Positions 1 through 7,975 of a DNA stretch of 64,000 bases are shown one piece after another (position 1 is the stretch's first letter; every line of letters starts with the position of its first letter). A model generated the notes under the pieces. That model ran no database searches, was not told the DNA's origin, and worked only from the letters and a program-made list of their open reading frames with translations. This DNA is from Rhizobium sp. BK316 (GTDB lineage Bacteria; Pseudomonadota; Alphaproteobacteria; Rhizobiales; Rhizobiaceae): contig NZ_JACHZR010000002.1 of the NCBI RefSeq assembly GCF_014193695.1, forward strand, positions 124,001-188,000. Direction: 5' to 3'. The position numbers and the translations under genes are program-made.

Positions 1-88
1 CCGTGCTGGTCTAAAACTGCGATCCCTTTTGACGGCTGGACTGGCGCCTGTAGCCCCTCATCCGGATCTTGGAGCCATCTGACCGGTT

Positions 89-1069
89 CTAGGGTGAGGT
101 ACGCAGCGCCGGCCAATGCTGGCGCGGCTCCTCGGTGACGGGCTTTCCGCCACGGCGTTTCGGCTTGTCGACGAGACTGTCATCAGGCGGCAGAGCGACA
201 CCGAGCTTCCCGGCGAGCGAGCGGGCATCGGCCGGCGCGCGTACCTTCACGTCATTGTCGAAATAGACATAGACATCGCGGCCTTTTGCCGAGCGTTTCA
301 GCGGCGGCTTGATACGGTTGGCGTCGCCGGGCTCGATCCCGTGCGTCCAGGCATTGATGCGCCCGGCCCAGCGATCGAGCGCCTCGCCGCTGTAGCCGCT
401 GACGTAAAGCTGCTCCGATCCATGCAGGCGGCAATAGACGAAATCCGCCGTCACATCCATCAGCAGCGGCCATTCCACGGTATCGGCGACCACCAGCCCG
501 ACCTTGTGCCTGCGCAGCAGTTCGATGAATTCGAGTGCGCAGAAACTGTCGTGGCGGATTTCCAGCGCATGGCGCATCGGCAGCACCCTCTCGCTCTTCG
601 TCCAGGCTCGGCCGTCGAGCCGTTCGTCATGCCGCTTCGCCATATCGGCCGCAGCATCCGTATCCCTCGGCAGCATCGCCAGGAAGTTGTCGAAGAGCTC
701 GGCATTGAATGTCTGGTTCGGCGGAAATTGCCAAAGGATTGGCCCGAGCTTCGGCCCTAAACGCAGCACGCCCGAAGCCAGGAAATTGGCAAGCGGCGTC
801 TCGACGTCGCGCAGGCGCTTCAGATGGGTGATGTAGCGCGAGCCCTTGACCGAGAAAACGAAACCGTCGGGTGTGTCGTCGCGCCAGCTGGCGAAAGCAT
901 CCGGCTTCTGCAGCCCGTAAAATGTGCCGTTGATCTCGATGGAGGGAAATTGCCGCGAGGCATAGGCAAGCTCGCTCTTCCTAGCCAATCCCCTAGGGTA
1001 GAAGACGCCGCGCCAGGGCACATAGGTCCATCCCGATATGCCGATGCGGATCGTGCCTGTTTTTGCCAT
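89..1069 (-). CDS. DUF72 domain-containing protein (YecE-like)
   Basis: A 326-residue protein of the DUF72/YecE family, a TIM-barrel-like fold whose biochemical role is not established. Family hallmarks visible are GISGWTY near residue 10, EINGTFYG near 46, ILWQFPP near 110, CRLHGS in the second half and YVYFDND near the C-terminus. The open frame extends 27 residues upstream, but that extension is Arg-rich and unlike the family, so I start at the ATG at 1069. The last 30 residues are basic and low in complexity. No operon partner is evident: the next gene (ending at 1153) is on the same strand, 83 bases upstream. Family call confident, function unknown. Confidence 0.88.
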   Translation of the reverse strand: MAKTGTIRIGISGWTYVPWRGVFYPRGLARKSELAYASRQFPSIEINGTFYGLQKPDAFASWRDDTPDGFVFSVKGSRYITHLKRLRDVETPLANFLASGVLRLGPKLGPILWQFPPNQTFNAELFDNFLAMLPRDTDAAADMAKRHDERLDGRAWTKSERVLPMRHALEIRHDSFCALEFIELLRRHKVGLVVADTVEWPLLMDVTADFVYCRLHGSEQLYVSGYSGEALDRWAGRINAWTHGIEPGDANRIKPPLKRSAKGRDVYVYFDNDVKVRAPADARSLAGKLGVALPPDDSLVDKPKRRGGKPVTEEPRQHWPALRTSP

Positions 1070-1152
1070 GGAAAGGGAACTGTGCCGGCGCGCTCTTGTT
1101 CCCGAATGCAATAAGGCGCCGCCCTGGCGGCAGCGCCTCGCATCGGGCAAGC

Positions 1153-1644
1153 TCAGCCGGTCGGCTTCAGCGAGCTGATGATAGCGATCAGCTCGTCGTC
1201 ATGGGCATCCTGCTTGCCCTTGGTGCCCCAGTAGGTGATCAGGAGCAGCTTGCCTTCGCTTGGCGAAAGCACGGCGACGCCGATATTGACCGGCCCTTCC
1301 TTGTCGCTGCCGTCCCAGTCGAAGGTTTTCATCGTCATGCCGTTGATTTCGGCTTCGGACTCCTTCTGGGTCTTCTCCTCGATGCTGACGCCATTCTTCT
1401 GCAGGAAGGCGAAGGCCTCGTCGATGATCTTGTCGCTCGTCGCTTCATCGGCAACGTCGATCGAAAGATAGATCGCCGAATCCTCGGACTGGGCATCGAT
1501 GCCGGTCTCCGTTTCCTTCGGCCCCCAGCTGTCGGGAATGGTTACGCTCGCGACAGGATCGTCGCTCGGAAATTCCAGCGTTTCCGCCTGGGCCATCACA
1601 GGCAGGAATGCCGCAAAGGCTGCGGCAATGATGAGCTTCTTCAT
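1153..1644 (-). CDS. Secreted protein of unknown function
   Basis: A 163-residue protein with a clear Sec signal peptide: a KK start, a hydrophobic stretch, then AQA before ETLEF, so cleavage is likely near residue 20. The mature part is acidic, with no cysteines and no motif I recognise. It reads like a small periplasmic alpha/beta protein. The start is set at the ATG preceding KKLIIAAAF; an upstream in-frame ATG (MRGPT) is possible but would disrupt the signal peptide. It lies upstream of, and on the same strand as, the DUF72 gene. Conserved hypothetical; no function assigned. Confidence 0.75.
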   Translation of the reverse strand: MKKLIIAAAFAAFLPVMAQAETLEFPSDDPVASVTIPDSWGPKETETGIDAQSEDSAIYLSIDVADEATSDKIIDEAFAFLQKNGVSIEEKTQKESEAEINGMTMKTFDWDGSDKEGPVNIGVAVLSPSEGKLLLITYWGTKGKQDAHDDELIAIISSLKPTG

Positions 1645-1806
1645 GGTAGGTCCCCGCATGGTCGCGTCCCGACGGGCAGCAGCCCTTGCCGCCCCTCTCG
1701 CTCCGGATCGCGCCACATCGGATCGTTACCGGCTTTTGCTTTGCCAAGCCTTACCAGGAGCCGGGACAAGCGCATGCCGTCGTGATCCATTTTTGGTGTC
1801 TTCGGG

Positions 1807-1823
1807 AAATGGCGGGCAGCGAG
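1807..1823 (+). other. Imperfect copy of tRNA-Ser 3' end (possible distal att remnant)
   Basis: These 17 bases match 15 of 17 bases at 9468-9484, which span the 3' terminus of the tRNA-Ser gene, in the same orientation. A tRNA-integrated element lying between the two sites would leave such a direct repeat. The match is short and imperfect, so coincidence is possible. Confidence 0.25.
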
Positions 1824-1937
1824 CTGCCAAATGTGCGTTGAGCCAAAGGAGATGCCCGCCGCATCGGAGTGACTTCTTCCTCTCAACTATCCGCCTCTAC
1901 AGATACGCCTGGATACGTCAGGATCTGGAGAGAAACC

Positions 1938-2171
1938 GTGGAAGTCACCCCGAGAATTCTGCTGAACATCAGGCAAGTCACAGAGGCGACCGGCATCAGC
2001 CGCGCCAGCATTTACCGGCAGGTCAAGGCCGGCCAGCTTCCCTTCGTCAAGGTCGGTTCCCGCACGCTGTTCCGCCCTCAGGATCTGCAGAGCTTCGTGG
2101 ATCGGAGCGTTCGGGCCTCGGCCTTGTCCCGGCAGCCCGCCGAAGAAGCCTGCGAGCCCGAGCCTCTGTGA
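1938..2171 (+). CDS. AlpA/excisionase-like helix-turn-helix protein
   Basis: A 77-residue protein with a MerR/AlpA-type winged HTH. The pattern NIRQVTEATGISRASIYRQ is the recognition helix region, followed by the small wing VKVGSRTLFRPQDLQSFV. Such proteins act as excisionases or activators in P4-like satellites and integrative elements. I prefer the GTG at 1938, preceded by GGAG at 1927-1930, to the upstream ATG at 1869, which adds 23 low-complexity residues. It sits 44 bases before the primase gene, matching the regulator-then-replication order of small mobile elements. DNA-binding call strong; the excision role is inferred. Confidence 0.8.
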   Translation: MEVTPRILLNIRQVTEATGISRASIYRQVKAGQLPFVKVGSRTLFRPQDLQSFVDRSVRASALSRQPAEEACEPEPL

Positions 2172-2215
2172 TCGCGCGATAGCCCCCAGCCTTCCTGCTC
2201 AATACGGAAAATCTC

Positions 2216-3082
2216 ATGTACCGGATGCCTGAATACGCGTCGCCGAAGACCGGCGACACTGATGATATCGCGCGTTTGCGGCGTGACGTGTCGCTGTCTT
2301 CGACCATCACGCAATACGGCTACAAGCTCGGCCGGAATGGACGGGAGTTCGAAACCTGCTGCCCGTTCCATGCCGAAGACACGCCGTCGTTCAAGGTTTT
2401 CATAGCACGCGATGGAGTGGAACGTTTCCATTGCTTCGGCTGCGGTAAGCAAGGCGATGTCCTTGATTTCGTGCGGGAGATGAAGGGCGTCGATATGCCC
2501 GAAACAATCCGCATCCTCGGCGGCATCGGCAGCCGGCCGGCCGCCCGGCCGGGGCCGGACAAGGCGCCGGATGCCTATGAGGGCATAACGGCCCTGCCGC
2601 CGCCGGCGGATCTGCTGGTGCCCGGCCGGCCTGTCAGGCTCTACAATCCCAAGCGCAGGGGCGGGCGCTCCGAATGGGGCTCCTTTGCGCCGTCGATGGT
2701 GTTTCCCTATCGCAACGCTGACGGTTCGCTCCTTGGCTACGTGCTGCGCCATGATCTCGCCGATGGGGCTAAGGAAACGCCGATGGTCATGTTCGCCCGC
2801 CTGCCCGACGGGACGCAAACATGGTGCCGCCTGCCGTTCGCCAAGCCGCGGCCGCTCTATGGTTTGCAGGATATCGGCGAGAAAGAAGTGATCATTGTCG
2901 AGGGCGAGAAGTGCCGCGACAGGCTCAGCATGGCGAGCGAGCGGGCGGTCGTTTCCTGGGCGGGCGGCACGCAGGGCGTCAGGCACACCGACTGGTCGCC
3001 GCTCTCGGGCCGCGACGTGCTGATATGGCCGGATTTCGATCGCCCGGCATGGCTGCAGCGCATGAAATCGCGCTGCAGCTGA
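2216..3082 (+). CDS. CHC2 zinc-finger primase, N-terminal part (frameshifted)
   Basis: The N-terminal piece of a mobile-element primase. A DnaG-type CHC2 zinc ribbon is visible: C49-x2-H52 and C73-x2-C76 within TCCPFHAEDTPSF and FHCFGCGKQGD. A TOPRIM-like segment follows near residue 223 (VIIVEGEK). It then reads toward DVLIWPDFDRP and loses homology: the last 10 or so residues are out of frame, while the natural continuation (PGMAAAHEIALQL) lies in the next frame. A single C missing from the C-run at 3043-3045 would restore one protein of about 880 residues ending at 4881. Either the gene is broken, or the base is a sequencing error. Primer synthesis for the element's own replication is the expected role. 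Confidence 0.8.
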   Translation: MYRMPEYASPKTGDTDDIARLRRDVSLSSTITQYGYKLGRNGREFETCCPFHAEDTPSFKVFIARDGVERFHCFGCGKQGDVLDFVREMKGVDMPETIRILGGIGSRPAARPGPDKAPDAYEGITALPPPADLLVPGRPVRLYNPKRRGGRSEWGSFAPSMVFPYRNADGSLLGYVLRHDLADGAKETPMVMFARLPDGTQTWCRLPFAKPRPLYGLQDIGEKEVIIVEGEKCRDRLSMASERAVVSWAGGTQGVRHTDWSPLSGRDVLIWPDFDRPAWLQRMKSRCS

Positions 3083-4881
3083 CGCGCCTCGGGGCTCGCA
3101 TCCGGCTTGTCGGTCTTGCCGATGTCGGTGTCGCAAGCGAACTCGAATGCTATCGCGTCGACGACTGGCGCGCCGGCCTTTTTCCCGGCCGCGGCTGGGA
3201 CTGCGCCGATGCGCTCGATGACGGATGGACGCCGGCCGAGATCGACGCCTTCATGCAGGCCACGGTGCGCCCCTTCGCGCCCGCGGGTGCTGACGACGAA
3301 AAACCTGTAACGGTCGAGAGTAAGGGCCGCGTATCGCACCGCAAACCAGTCGTCCGTGACCTGCCCCCACCGACCACGGAGGGAGACGAACGGCCGACGC
3401 TGCTCTTCCATGAAGCCGACCTTTCGGAAGCGGTAACGACTGCCTGCCGCCTGGCCATCGATGCCGGCGCGCCGCTCTATGCCCGCGACACGGCCCTGTT
3501 TCACGCCGTCCGCATCGCGGGGAAGGAAAAGACGGTGCTGGTCCCCGTCGATGAGCATGCGCTGATCGTAATACTGACGAAATACATACGCTGGCTGAAA
3601 CCCGACGCGCGAAGGACACTCGGCTACAACGCCGTGTCCTGCCCGGCACTGGTCGCGAGATCCGTCATTGCGCGGCACGGGGAATGGCCTTTCCCGCAGA
3701 TCACGGCGGTCGCATCCCTGCCGACGATGCGCAGCGATGGCACCGTCATCGACACCAAGGGCTTCGACCGGCAATCCGGCATACTCTTCGAATCGGACAA
3801 GACATGGCCCCAAATCCCCGAATGCCCCGACAGGGCGCAAGCCATGACAGCGCTGGAAAACATCAGGAAGCTTGTCGCGAGCTTCCCCTTCGTGAGCGGC
3901 ATCGATGAATCGGCAGCCCTCGCCATGATCCTGACGGCGATCGTCCGCCCCAGCCTGAAAACCGCCCCGCTGTTCGGGGTCAATGCGACGGCGCCCGGCA
4001 CGGGCAAATCCAAGCTGGTGGACGTTGCCGCCATTCTCGCGACCGGCCGGCTCGCTGCGGTCAACTCCTATGCGGGCGACGACAACGAGCTGCGCAAGGT
4101 CCTCGAGTCCAGGCTGTTGCAGGGCGACAGTTTCATCGCTCTCGACAACCTGTCGGTGGCGCTTCGCTCCGATCATCTTTGTCAGGTTCTGTCCCAGGAG
4201 GAAGTCAGTATCCGTCCCCTCGGCAAGACGCTTGCGGTTGACTCGGCAACGGCGGTCATGCTCTGCGCCACGGGCAACGGGCTGCGCTTTGCCGGCGACC
4301 TGACGCGGCGCGTCGTCCTGATCAACCTCGATGCCGGCGTCGAGCGGCCGGAAGAGCGCGTCTTTGCAAGCGACGTCATCGAGGATACGCGCCGCCAGCG
4401 GGTGGAGATCGTCACATCGGCCCTGACCGTCCTGCGGGCCTTCGTCGCCAGTGAGGCCGCCAAGGTCTCGCCGGCGCTCGGTTCCTTCGAGCACTGGTCG
4501 AACCTCGTCCGCTCCGCGCTCGTCTGGCTCGGCCTGCCCGACCCGCTCGGCAACGCTGCCAGGATCCGCGACAACGACCCGGAGAAGGAAAGAACGTCGG
4601 CAATCATCGCGGCCCTGCCGGCCGGCAAACCCTGGGCCGCGGCCGATATTGCCAGGATGGTGGACGAAGGCGCCTTCGACCCTGTTGGTAACCGCCGGCA
4701 TGAAGCGCTGGTCGAGGCGCTTGGCGATTTCATCGAGCGCGGCAGGCTGAATACGACGCGGTTCAGCGGTTTCCTGCGCAAGAACTGCGGGCGGATTGTC
4801 GACGGACAAATGATCGTCGGTGCTGGAAAGAACCGCGCCAATGCGGTCCTTTGGAAAGTCCAAAGTGCGGGCCAAAGTTGA
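3049..4881 (+). CDS. Primase/helicase C-terminal part, AAA+ ATPase domain
   Basis: The C-terminal piece of the same replication protein, about 610 residues if read from the ATG at 3049. It begins inside the TOPRIM region. A helicase-like ATPase follows, with Walker A APGTGKS near residue 315, Walker B-like SFIALDNLS near 360, and sensor-like LCATGNGL and RRVVLINLD further on. The architecture resembles P4-alpha-type and D5-like primase-helicases of satellites and plasmids. The frame overlaps the N-terminal piece by 34 bases. Whether the ATG at 3049 is used for a separate helicase is unknown; no strong ribosome site precedes it, favouring a frameshift mutation. The array at 5000-5146 starts 119 bases after the stop. 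Confidence 0.78.
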   Translation: MAAAHEIALQLTRLGARIRLVGLADVGVASELECYRVDDWRAGLFPGRGWDCADALDDGWTPAEIDAFMQATVRPFAPAGADDEKPVTVESKGRVSHRKPVVRDLPPPTTEGDERPTLLFHEADLSEAVTTACRLAIDAGAPLYARDTALFHAVRIAGKEKTVLVPVDEHALIVILTKYIRWLKPDARRTLGYNAVSCPALVARSVIARHGEWPFPQITAVASLPTMRSDGTVIDTKGFDRQSGILFESDKTWPQIPECPDRAQAMTALENIRKLVASFPFVSGIDESAALAMILTAIVRPSLKTAPLFGVNATAPGTGKSKLVDVAAILATGRLAAVNSYAGDDNELRKVLESRLLQGDSFIALDNLSVALRSDHLCQVLSQEEVSIRPLGKTLAVDSATAVMLCATGNGLRFAGDLTRRVVLINLDAGVERPEERVFASDVIEDTRRQRVEIVTSALTVLRAFVASEAAKVSPALGSFEHWSNLVRSALVWLGLPDPLGNAARIRDNDPEKERTSAIIAALPAGKPWAAADIARMVDEGAFDPVGNRRHEALVEALGDFIERGRLNTTRFSGFLRKNCGRIVDGQMIVGAGKNRANAVLWKVQSAGQS

Positions 4882-4999
4882 GGCAAAGACGCTGCCTACG
4901 CGACGAGGCTAAGTTGCACCGGTGCTTTCGTCGAAGTGGATGTTCTTCGCGGCAGTCAACCAATGTCCCCGCCCTAATGAGGGACTTTCAAGTACCTCT

Positions 5000-5146
5000 C
5001 TGCATAGGATGCATAGGATGCATAGGATTTTTTATACGTCGTGTGGGAAATGTCAGATGGTGACATGACAGGCATTGAATCTGACAATTCCCATGGAGCG
5101 CTGAAAACTGCCCCTGCATCCTATGCATCCTATGCATCCTATGCAG
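5000..5146. repeat. Inverted pair of triplicate 9-bp repeats (candidate iteron origin)
   Basis: Three tandem copies of GCATAGGAT at 5002-5028 face three tandem copies of the complement ATCCTATGC at 5118-5144. With flanking bases this is a perfect 29-bp inverted repeat (5000-5028 with 5118-5146) around an 89-base centre. A six-T run (5028-5033) follows the left arm. The position just after the primase-helicase gene suggests an iteron-type replication origin bound by that protein, but this is inference. A large cruciform or transcript hairpin is also possible. It is not a CRISPR array: units are tandem without spacers. Confidence 0.85.
5042..5095. repeat. Nested inverted repeat with TGACA boxes
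   Basis: Inside the centre of the larger array, 5045-5058 pairs with 5079-5092 with one A-A mismatch (GGGAA-N-TGTCAGAT against ATCTGACA-N-TTCCC). The 20-base loop carries two adjacent TGACA boxes at 5061-5070. Together with the arms this gives four TGTCA/TGACA motifs in 36 bases. It could be a second protein-binding site set or part of a folded RNA. Confidence 0.7.
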
Positions 5147-5160
5147 CCAGCGAAGATTAT

Positions 5161-5367
5161 CTACTTCGACAGCCAGCTTTCGAAATAATGACGGACAGCC
5201 GCACCCGCGCCGAAATGATCGGTCGTATCCAGTCTCGCAACCGCGCCGCGCACGACGTCAGCCATGACGGCTGCAGGCACGATGCCGGACTTGCCCAGGG
5301 ATTGAAACAGTTCCTCCACCAGGATGATCGTCCCGATCGCTTCGTCCTCAGCCTTGAAATTCGTCAT
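5161..5367 (-). CDS. Small protein of unknown function
   Basis: A 68-residue protein starting at the ATG at 5367, preceded by GGAGA at good spacing. It reads as a compact mostly helical protein (IILVEELFQSLG, AAVMADVVRGAVARL) with a C-terminal HYFESWLSK. The coding signal on this strand is better than that of the overlapping plus-strand frame (5041-5400), which is repeat-derived at its N-terminus. It ends 15 bases from the inverted array and points toward it. No family recognised; possibly an element-specific accessory protein. Confidence 0.55.
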   Translation of the reverse strand: MTNFKAEDEAIGTIILVEELFQSLGKSGIVPAAVMADVVRGAVARLDTTDHFGAGAAVRHYFESWLSK

Positions 5368-5529
5368 TGCTGGTCTCCCCGGTTGTGTTGCTGGCAATGA
5401 AGTGGCTGTTCATCGAAAGTCCGGAACATCTTGGTGACTTCACGACAGACTCGCAAGAGCTTGGTCTATTGAGACTTGCGGTGCACGGAATTTATGGCAC
5501 TTTGCTCCAATTTCGGGCGAGGGAAGGTG

Positions 5530-6093
5530 ATGATGGGTTGGGTGTCCCAAGTTGATTGGGCGGTGGTAGTTGCAACGTTCGTTGGCCCTATTGCGGCAGT
5601 GGCGATAACGCTCTGGTATCAAGAACGGTCAGCCTGGAAGAGCAGCAGACGCAGCTTATTTGTTTCCATGATGCGGACCCGTAGAAATCCCACAAATGCA
5701 GAGTTCGTGGGCGCGCTGAACCTTGTTCCGGTTTACTTCTATTCCGAGAACGCGGTCATGCAGCGCTACAAGGAACTCATGGCCATTTTTGATGACACGA
5801 TGTGGCTTCAAGCAGAGGCCCGTGCGCGGTTGGGCGAGAAAGCGGATCTTCATGTCGCTTATCTTCTATCGGAAATGTCAAAGGCAGTAGGAACCCCTGT
5901 CGAGCAGCTGCAAATTCTTCGCGGTGCCTACGCCCCGCAAGGATGGCTGGATGAGGAGCAGGCGCAAAAGCGTTTGAGAGAGTCCCTTACCGCCATAGCC
6001 ACGGGCAATGCCGTGTTACCAGTTGCTGTCATACCGCCGCCTCAGTCGCTGATCCAAACCGAAGCTGCCGCAACGCCGGAAGACATTAAATAA
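5530..6093 (+). CDS. Membrane-anchored protein, DUF6680-like
   Basis: About 187 residues. One N-terminal membrane segment (VVVATFVGPIAAVAITLWY) is followed by a basic stretch (RSAWKSSRRSLFVSMMRTRR) and a helical cytoplasmic domain rich in Trp, Leu and Ala. The ATG at 5530 follows GGAAGG directly; the open frame begins earlier at 5476 but without a ribosome site. The layout of a short TM helix plus a domain with YKELMAIFDDTMW resembles proteins I know as DUF6680; I cannot confirm the family without a search. No enzymatic motif seen. Probably cargo of the island. Confidence 0.6.
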   Translation: MMGWVSQVDWAVVVATFVGPIAAVAITLWYQERSAWKSSRRSLFVSMMRTRRNPTNAEFVGALNLVPVYFYSENAVMQRYKELMAIFDDTMWLQAEARARLGEKADLHVAYLLSEMSKAVGTPVEQLQILRGAYAPQGWLDEEQAQKRLRESLTAIATGNAVLPVAVIPPPQSLIQTEAAATPEDIK

Positions 6094-6303
6094 ACGCCTA
6101 GTGGCGGCACCCTCATTTTAAAAAAGATTGGGTCTAATCAAGGGTAGGGGGAATCGCGCGGACACTGACACATAGATGGCCTCTGAGACACGGGTCCGTT
6201 CCCGCAGTTTGGTCACTTTCAACTTGGTCAAAAGCTAGAGAGTTCTTTGTGTTAGGGCTCCCACACTATACATGAAGCAGAGCGCTTAACTCGTGGTGTC
6301 GAT

Positions 6304-7131
6304 ATGGATTTGGAGACTACTCCCGCCAAGCTCAACGTTGCAGTTCCGAGCTTAAAGTCCTTATACATAGAAATGTATTATGGTGACCTGCTACTCGCGA
6401 GTGGGTCAGTTTTTCTCGCTGCAAATGACAAAGAATCACACTGCGCATTGATTACTAATCGCCACAACGTAACTGGCAGGCATCAGGAAACATCCAAATG
6501 CTTGAATCGTAATGGAGCGATACCCGACAACATTGTCATCCATTTCCACAAGGCGAGCGAAAGTGTCTGGAAGTGGAAGGAGGTTAAACTTCCCCTTTAT
6601 CGCAGTGATGGCACTCCGTTCTGGATAGAACATCCCAGACTCGGAGCAAACGCAGATATGGTTGCACTGAATCTTTCCTGGGGCTCCGATGTAACTAAGT
6701 ATCCATATTTTCTCAAAACCGATCTTGACCGCCGTTCCATAGAAATTGGACCAGCAGAACCGATCAGCGTAATCGGATTCCCATTTGGGCTTTCGTCGTC
6801 CGAACATTTCCCTCTTTGGGCAACAGGCTTCCTTGCTCAGGAACTCAGTTTCATCTCCCCAGATAACCCGTCGTTTATAATTGACTGTAGAACGCGACCC
6901 GGCCAGTCCGGTTCCGCAGTAATAGCATATCGTCCTGGAGGCTATCGCTCGATAAAGGACGGACGCATCAACACCACGTTGACCGGGGAAACGGTGTGGG
7001 AGTTTCTTGGCATATATTCGGGGCGAATTAATCCTGAATCCGATCTAGGCCGTGTTTGGCACGTGTCTGCGATTGAAGAACTGTTAGCGGCCGCGGAGGT
7101 TGAGTACATTAAGCCTCGCCGAATAAAGTAA
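6304..7131 (+). CDS. Trypsin-like serine protease (S1/S7-like fold)
   Basis: A 275-residue chymotrypsin-fold protease. A complete catalytic triad is visible in order: His54 in TNRHNVTGR, Asp118 in GANADMVAL, and Ser202 in RPGQSGSAV. No signal peptide or membrane helix is present, so it should act in the cytoplasm, unlike HtrA-type proteases; there is no PDZ domain either. It has its own intergenic region of about 210 bases upstream and lower GC than the chromosome around it. Cytoplasmic trypsin-like domains occur in several stress and anti-phage systems, but a role here is inference. Substrate unknown. Confidence 0.75.
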   Translation: MDLETTPAKLNVAVPSLKSLYIEMYYGDLLLASGSVFLAANDKESHCALITNRHNVTGRHQETSKCLNRNGAIPDNIVIHFHKASESVWKWKEVKLPLYRSDGTPFWIEHPRLGANADMVALNLSWGSDVTKYPYFLKTDLDRRSIEIGPAEPISVIGFPFGLSSSEHFPLWATGFLAQELSFISPDNPSFIIDCRTRPGQSGSAVIAYRPGGYRSIKDGRINTTLTGETVWEFLGIYSGRINPESDLGRVWHVSAIEELLAAAEVEYIKPRRIK

Positions 7132-7237
7132 CCGATCACCTGTCGATACTTGAAGGTTCGGGTGATGGGCTGAGCCGCTTGACCACAACCCACTCTCCCG
7201 GCATGCTCGACTTACGGGCGCTGGGCGGGATCAAGTG

Positions 7238-7513
7238 ATGGACCTTCTCTCAATCATCTTGTCAGCTATTGGGTGGGAGAAGGACCGAGCCCTTCAAGCG
7301 AGTGACCGGAAAGTAGGGGCTTACAGGCTGGTCTCTGAGGTGGCGGCCGAATGCATGCGCGCAACCCAGCTCCTTAGCGCCACGACGCCCGGCATTGAGC
7401 GGCGACTCGCGGCGGCATTCCCTGAATACTCCGAAGTGATCCTTGGCTGCCGAGAGGGGTTGGCAAAGATGTTATCTGATACAACCCAGCTTCAAGCTAT
7501 GGCTGAGAGCTAA
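7238..7513 (+). CDS. Small hypothetical protein
   Basis: A 91-residue frame starting at ATG 7238 (a GTG at 7235 is adjacent). The N-terminus is hydrophobic (LLSIILSAIGW), then helical and charged (YRLVSEVAAECMRATQLL, PEYSEVILGCREGLAKML). Only five bases separate its stop from the next frame at 7519, in a different phase, so the two may be a two-gene unit or one gene split by a frameshift. No family recognised. Confidence 0.45.
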   Translation: MDLLSIILSAIGWEKDRALQASDRKVGAYRLVSEVAAECMRATQLLSATTPGIERRLAAAFPEYSEVILGCREGLAKMLSDTTQLQAMAES

Positions 7514-7518
7514 AGCCG

Positions 7519-7752
7519 ATGATACAGAACGCCAACACCTGGGCTGACTGGGAGACTGGCCTCATGAAACTGCACGAGTGGCGAAGCACGGCGACTGGGC
7601 TCTATCCTCACGCAGAAACGATGATTGGGCGCATCGAAAAGCTGTTAGTTGAGGCAGAACACGGCGCATCCCCGCTGAAACCCACCAGCAGCATGCAAAA
7701 GGTCGTGGCCTTTAGAGACCGTGACCGAGGGTTTGACGCCCCGCCGCTCTAG
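7519..7752 (+). CDS. Small hypothetical protein
   Basis: A 77-residue frame starting five bases after the preceding stop. It is Trp-containing and helical (WADWETGLMKLHEWRS, MIGRIEKLLVEAEHG), with a C-terminus PLKPTSSMQKVVAFRDRDRGFD. The closeness to the preceding gene suggests co-translation or a broken single gene. No family recognised. Confidence 0.4.
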   Translation: MIQNANTWADWETGLMKLHEWRSTATGLYPHAETMIGRIEKLLVEAEHGASPLKPTSSMQKVVAFRDRDRGFDAPPL

Positions 7753-7975
7753 CGATGATCTGGACAGAGCCCGCCCGCACCGGTCCCCTTGCGTCTTGCC
7801 TCCACGGCACGGAAAGAACCAGGGCTCTACCACGTGTATGGTGTCTGCGATACGCGGCCTTGCGTCGGCGCATGACCCAACAGGTTTGGAAGTTATTCCG
7901 CCGTTGGTTCAAGTTTAGTTGAAACCAAGTGCGCGGCTTACTATCATTGCTCTTGATTGAGGACGTTGAAGAATC

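Noticed and set aside
2857-4875. Long minus-strand frame opposite the primase-helicase
   Set aside because: High-GC shadow of the real gene; Arg/Gly/Asp-rich translation without any motif.
5000-5146. CRISPR array
   Set aside because: Repeats are tandem without spacers, only 9 bases long, and no cas genes are present.
5041-5400. Plus-strand frame of 119 codons with Ala-Ser-Tyr repeats
   Set aside because: Its N-terminal part is the translated repeat array, it lacks a good ribosome site, and it overlaps the better minus-strand gene 5161-5367. A short expressed peptide cannot be fully excluded.
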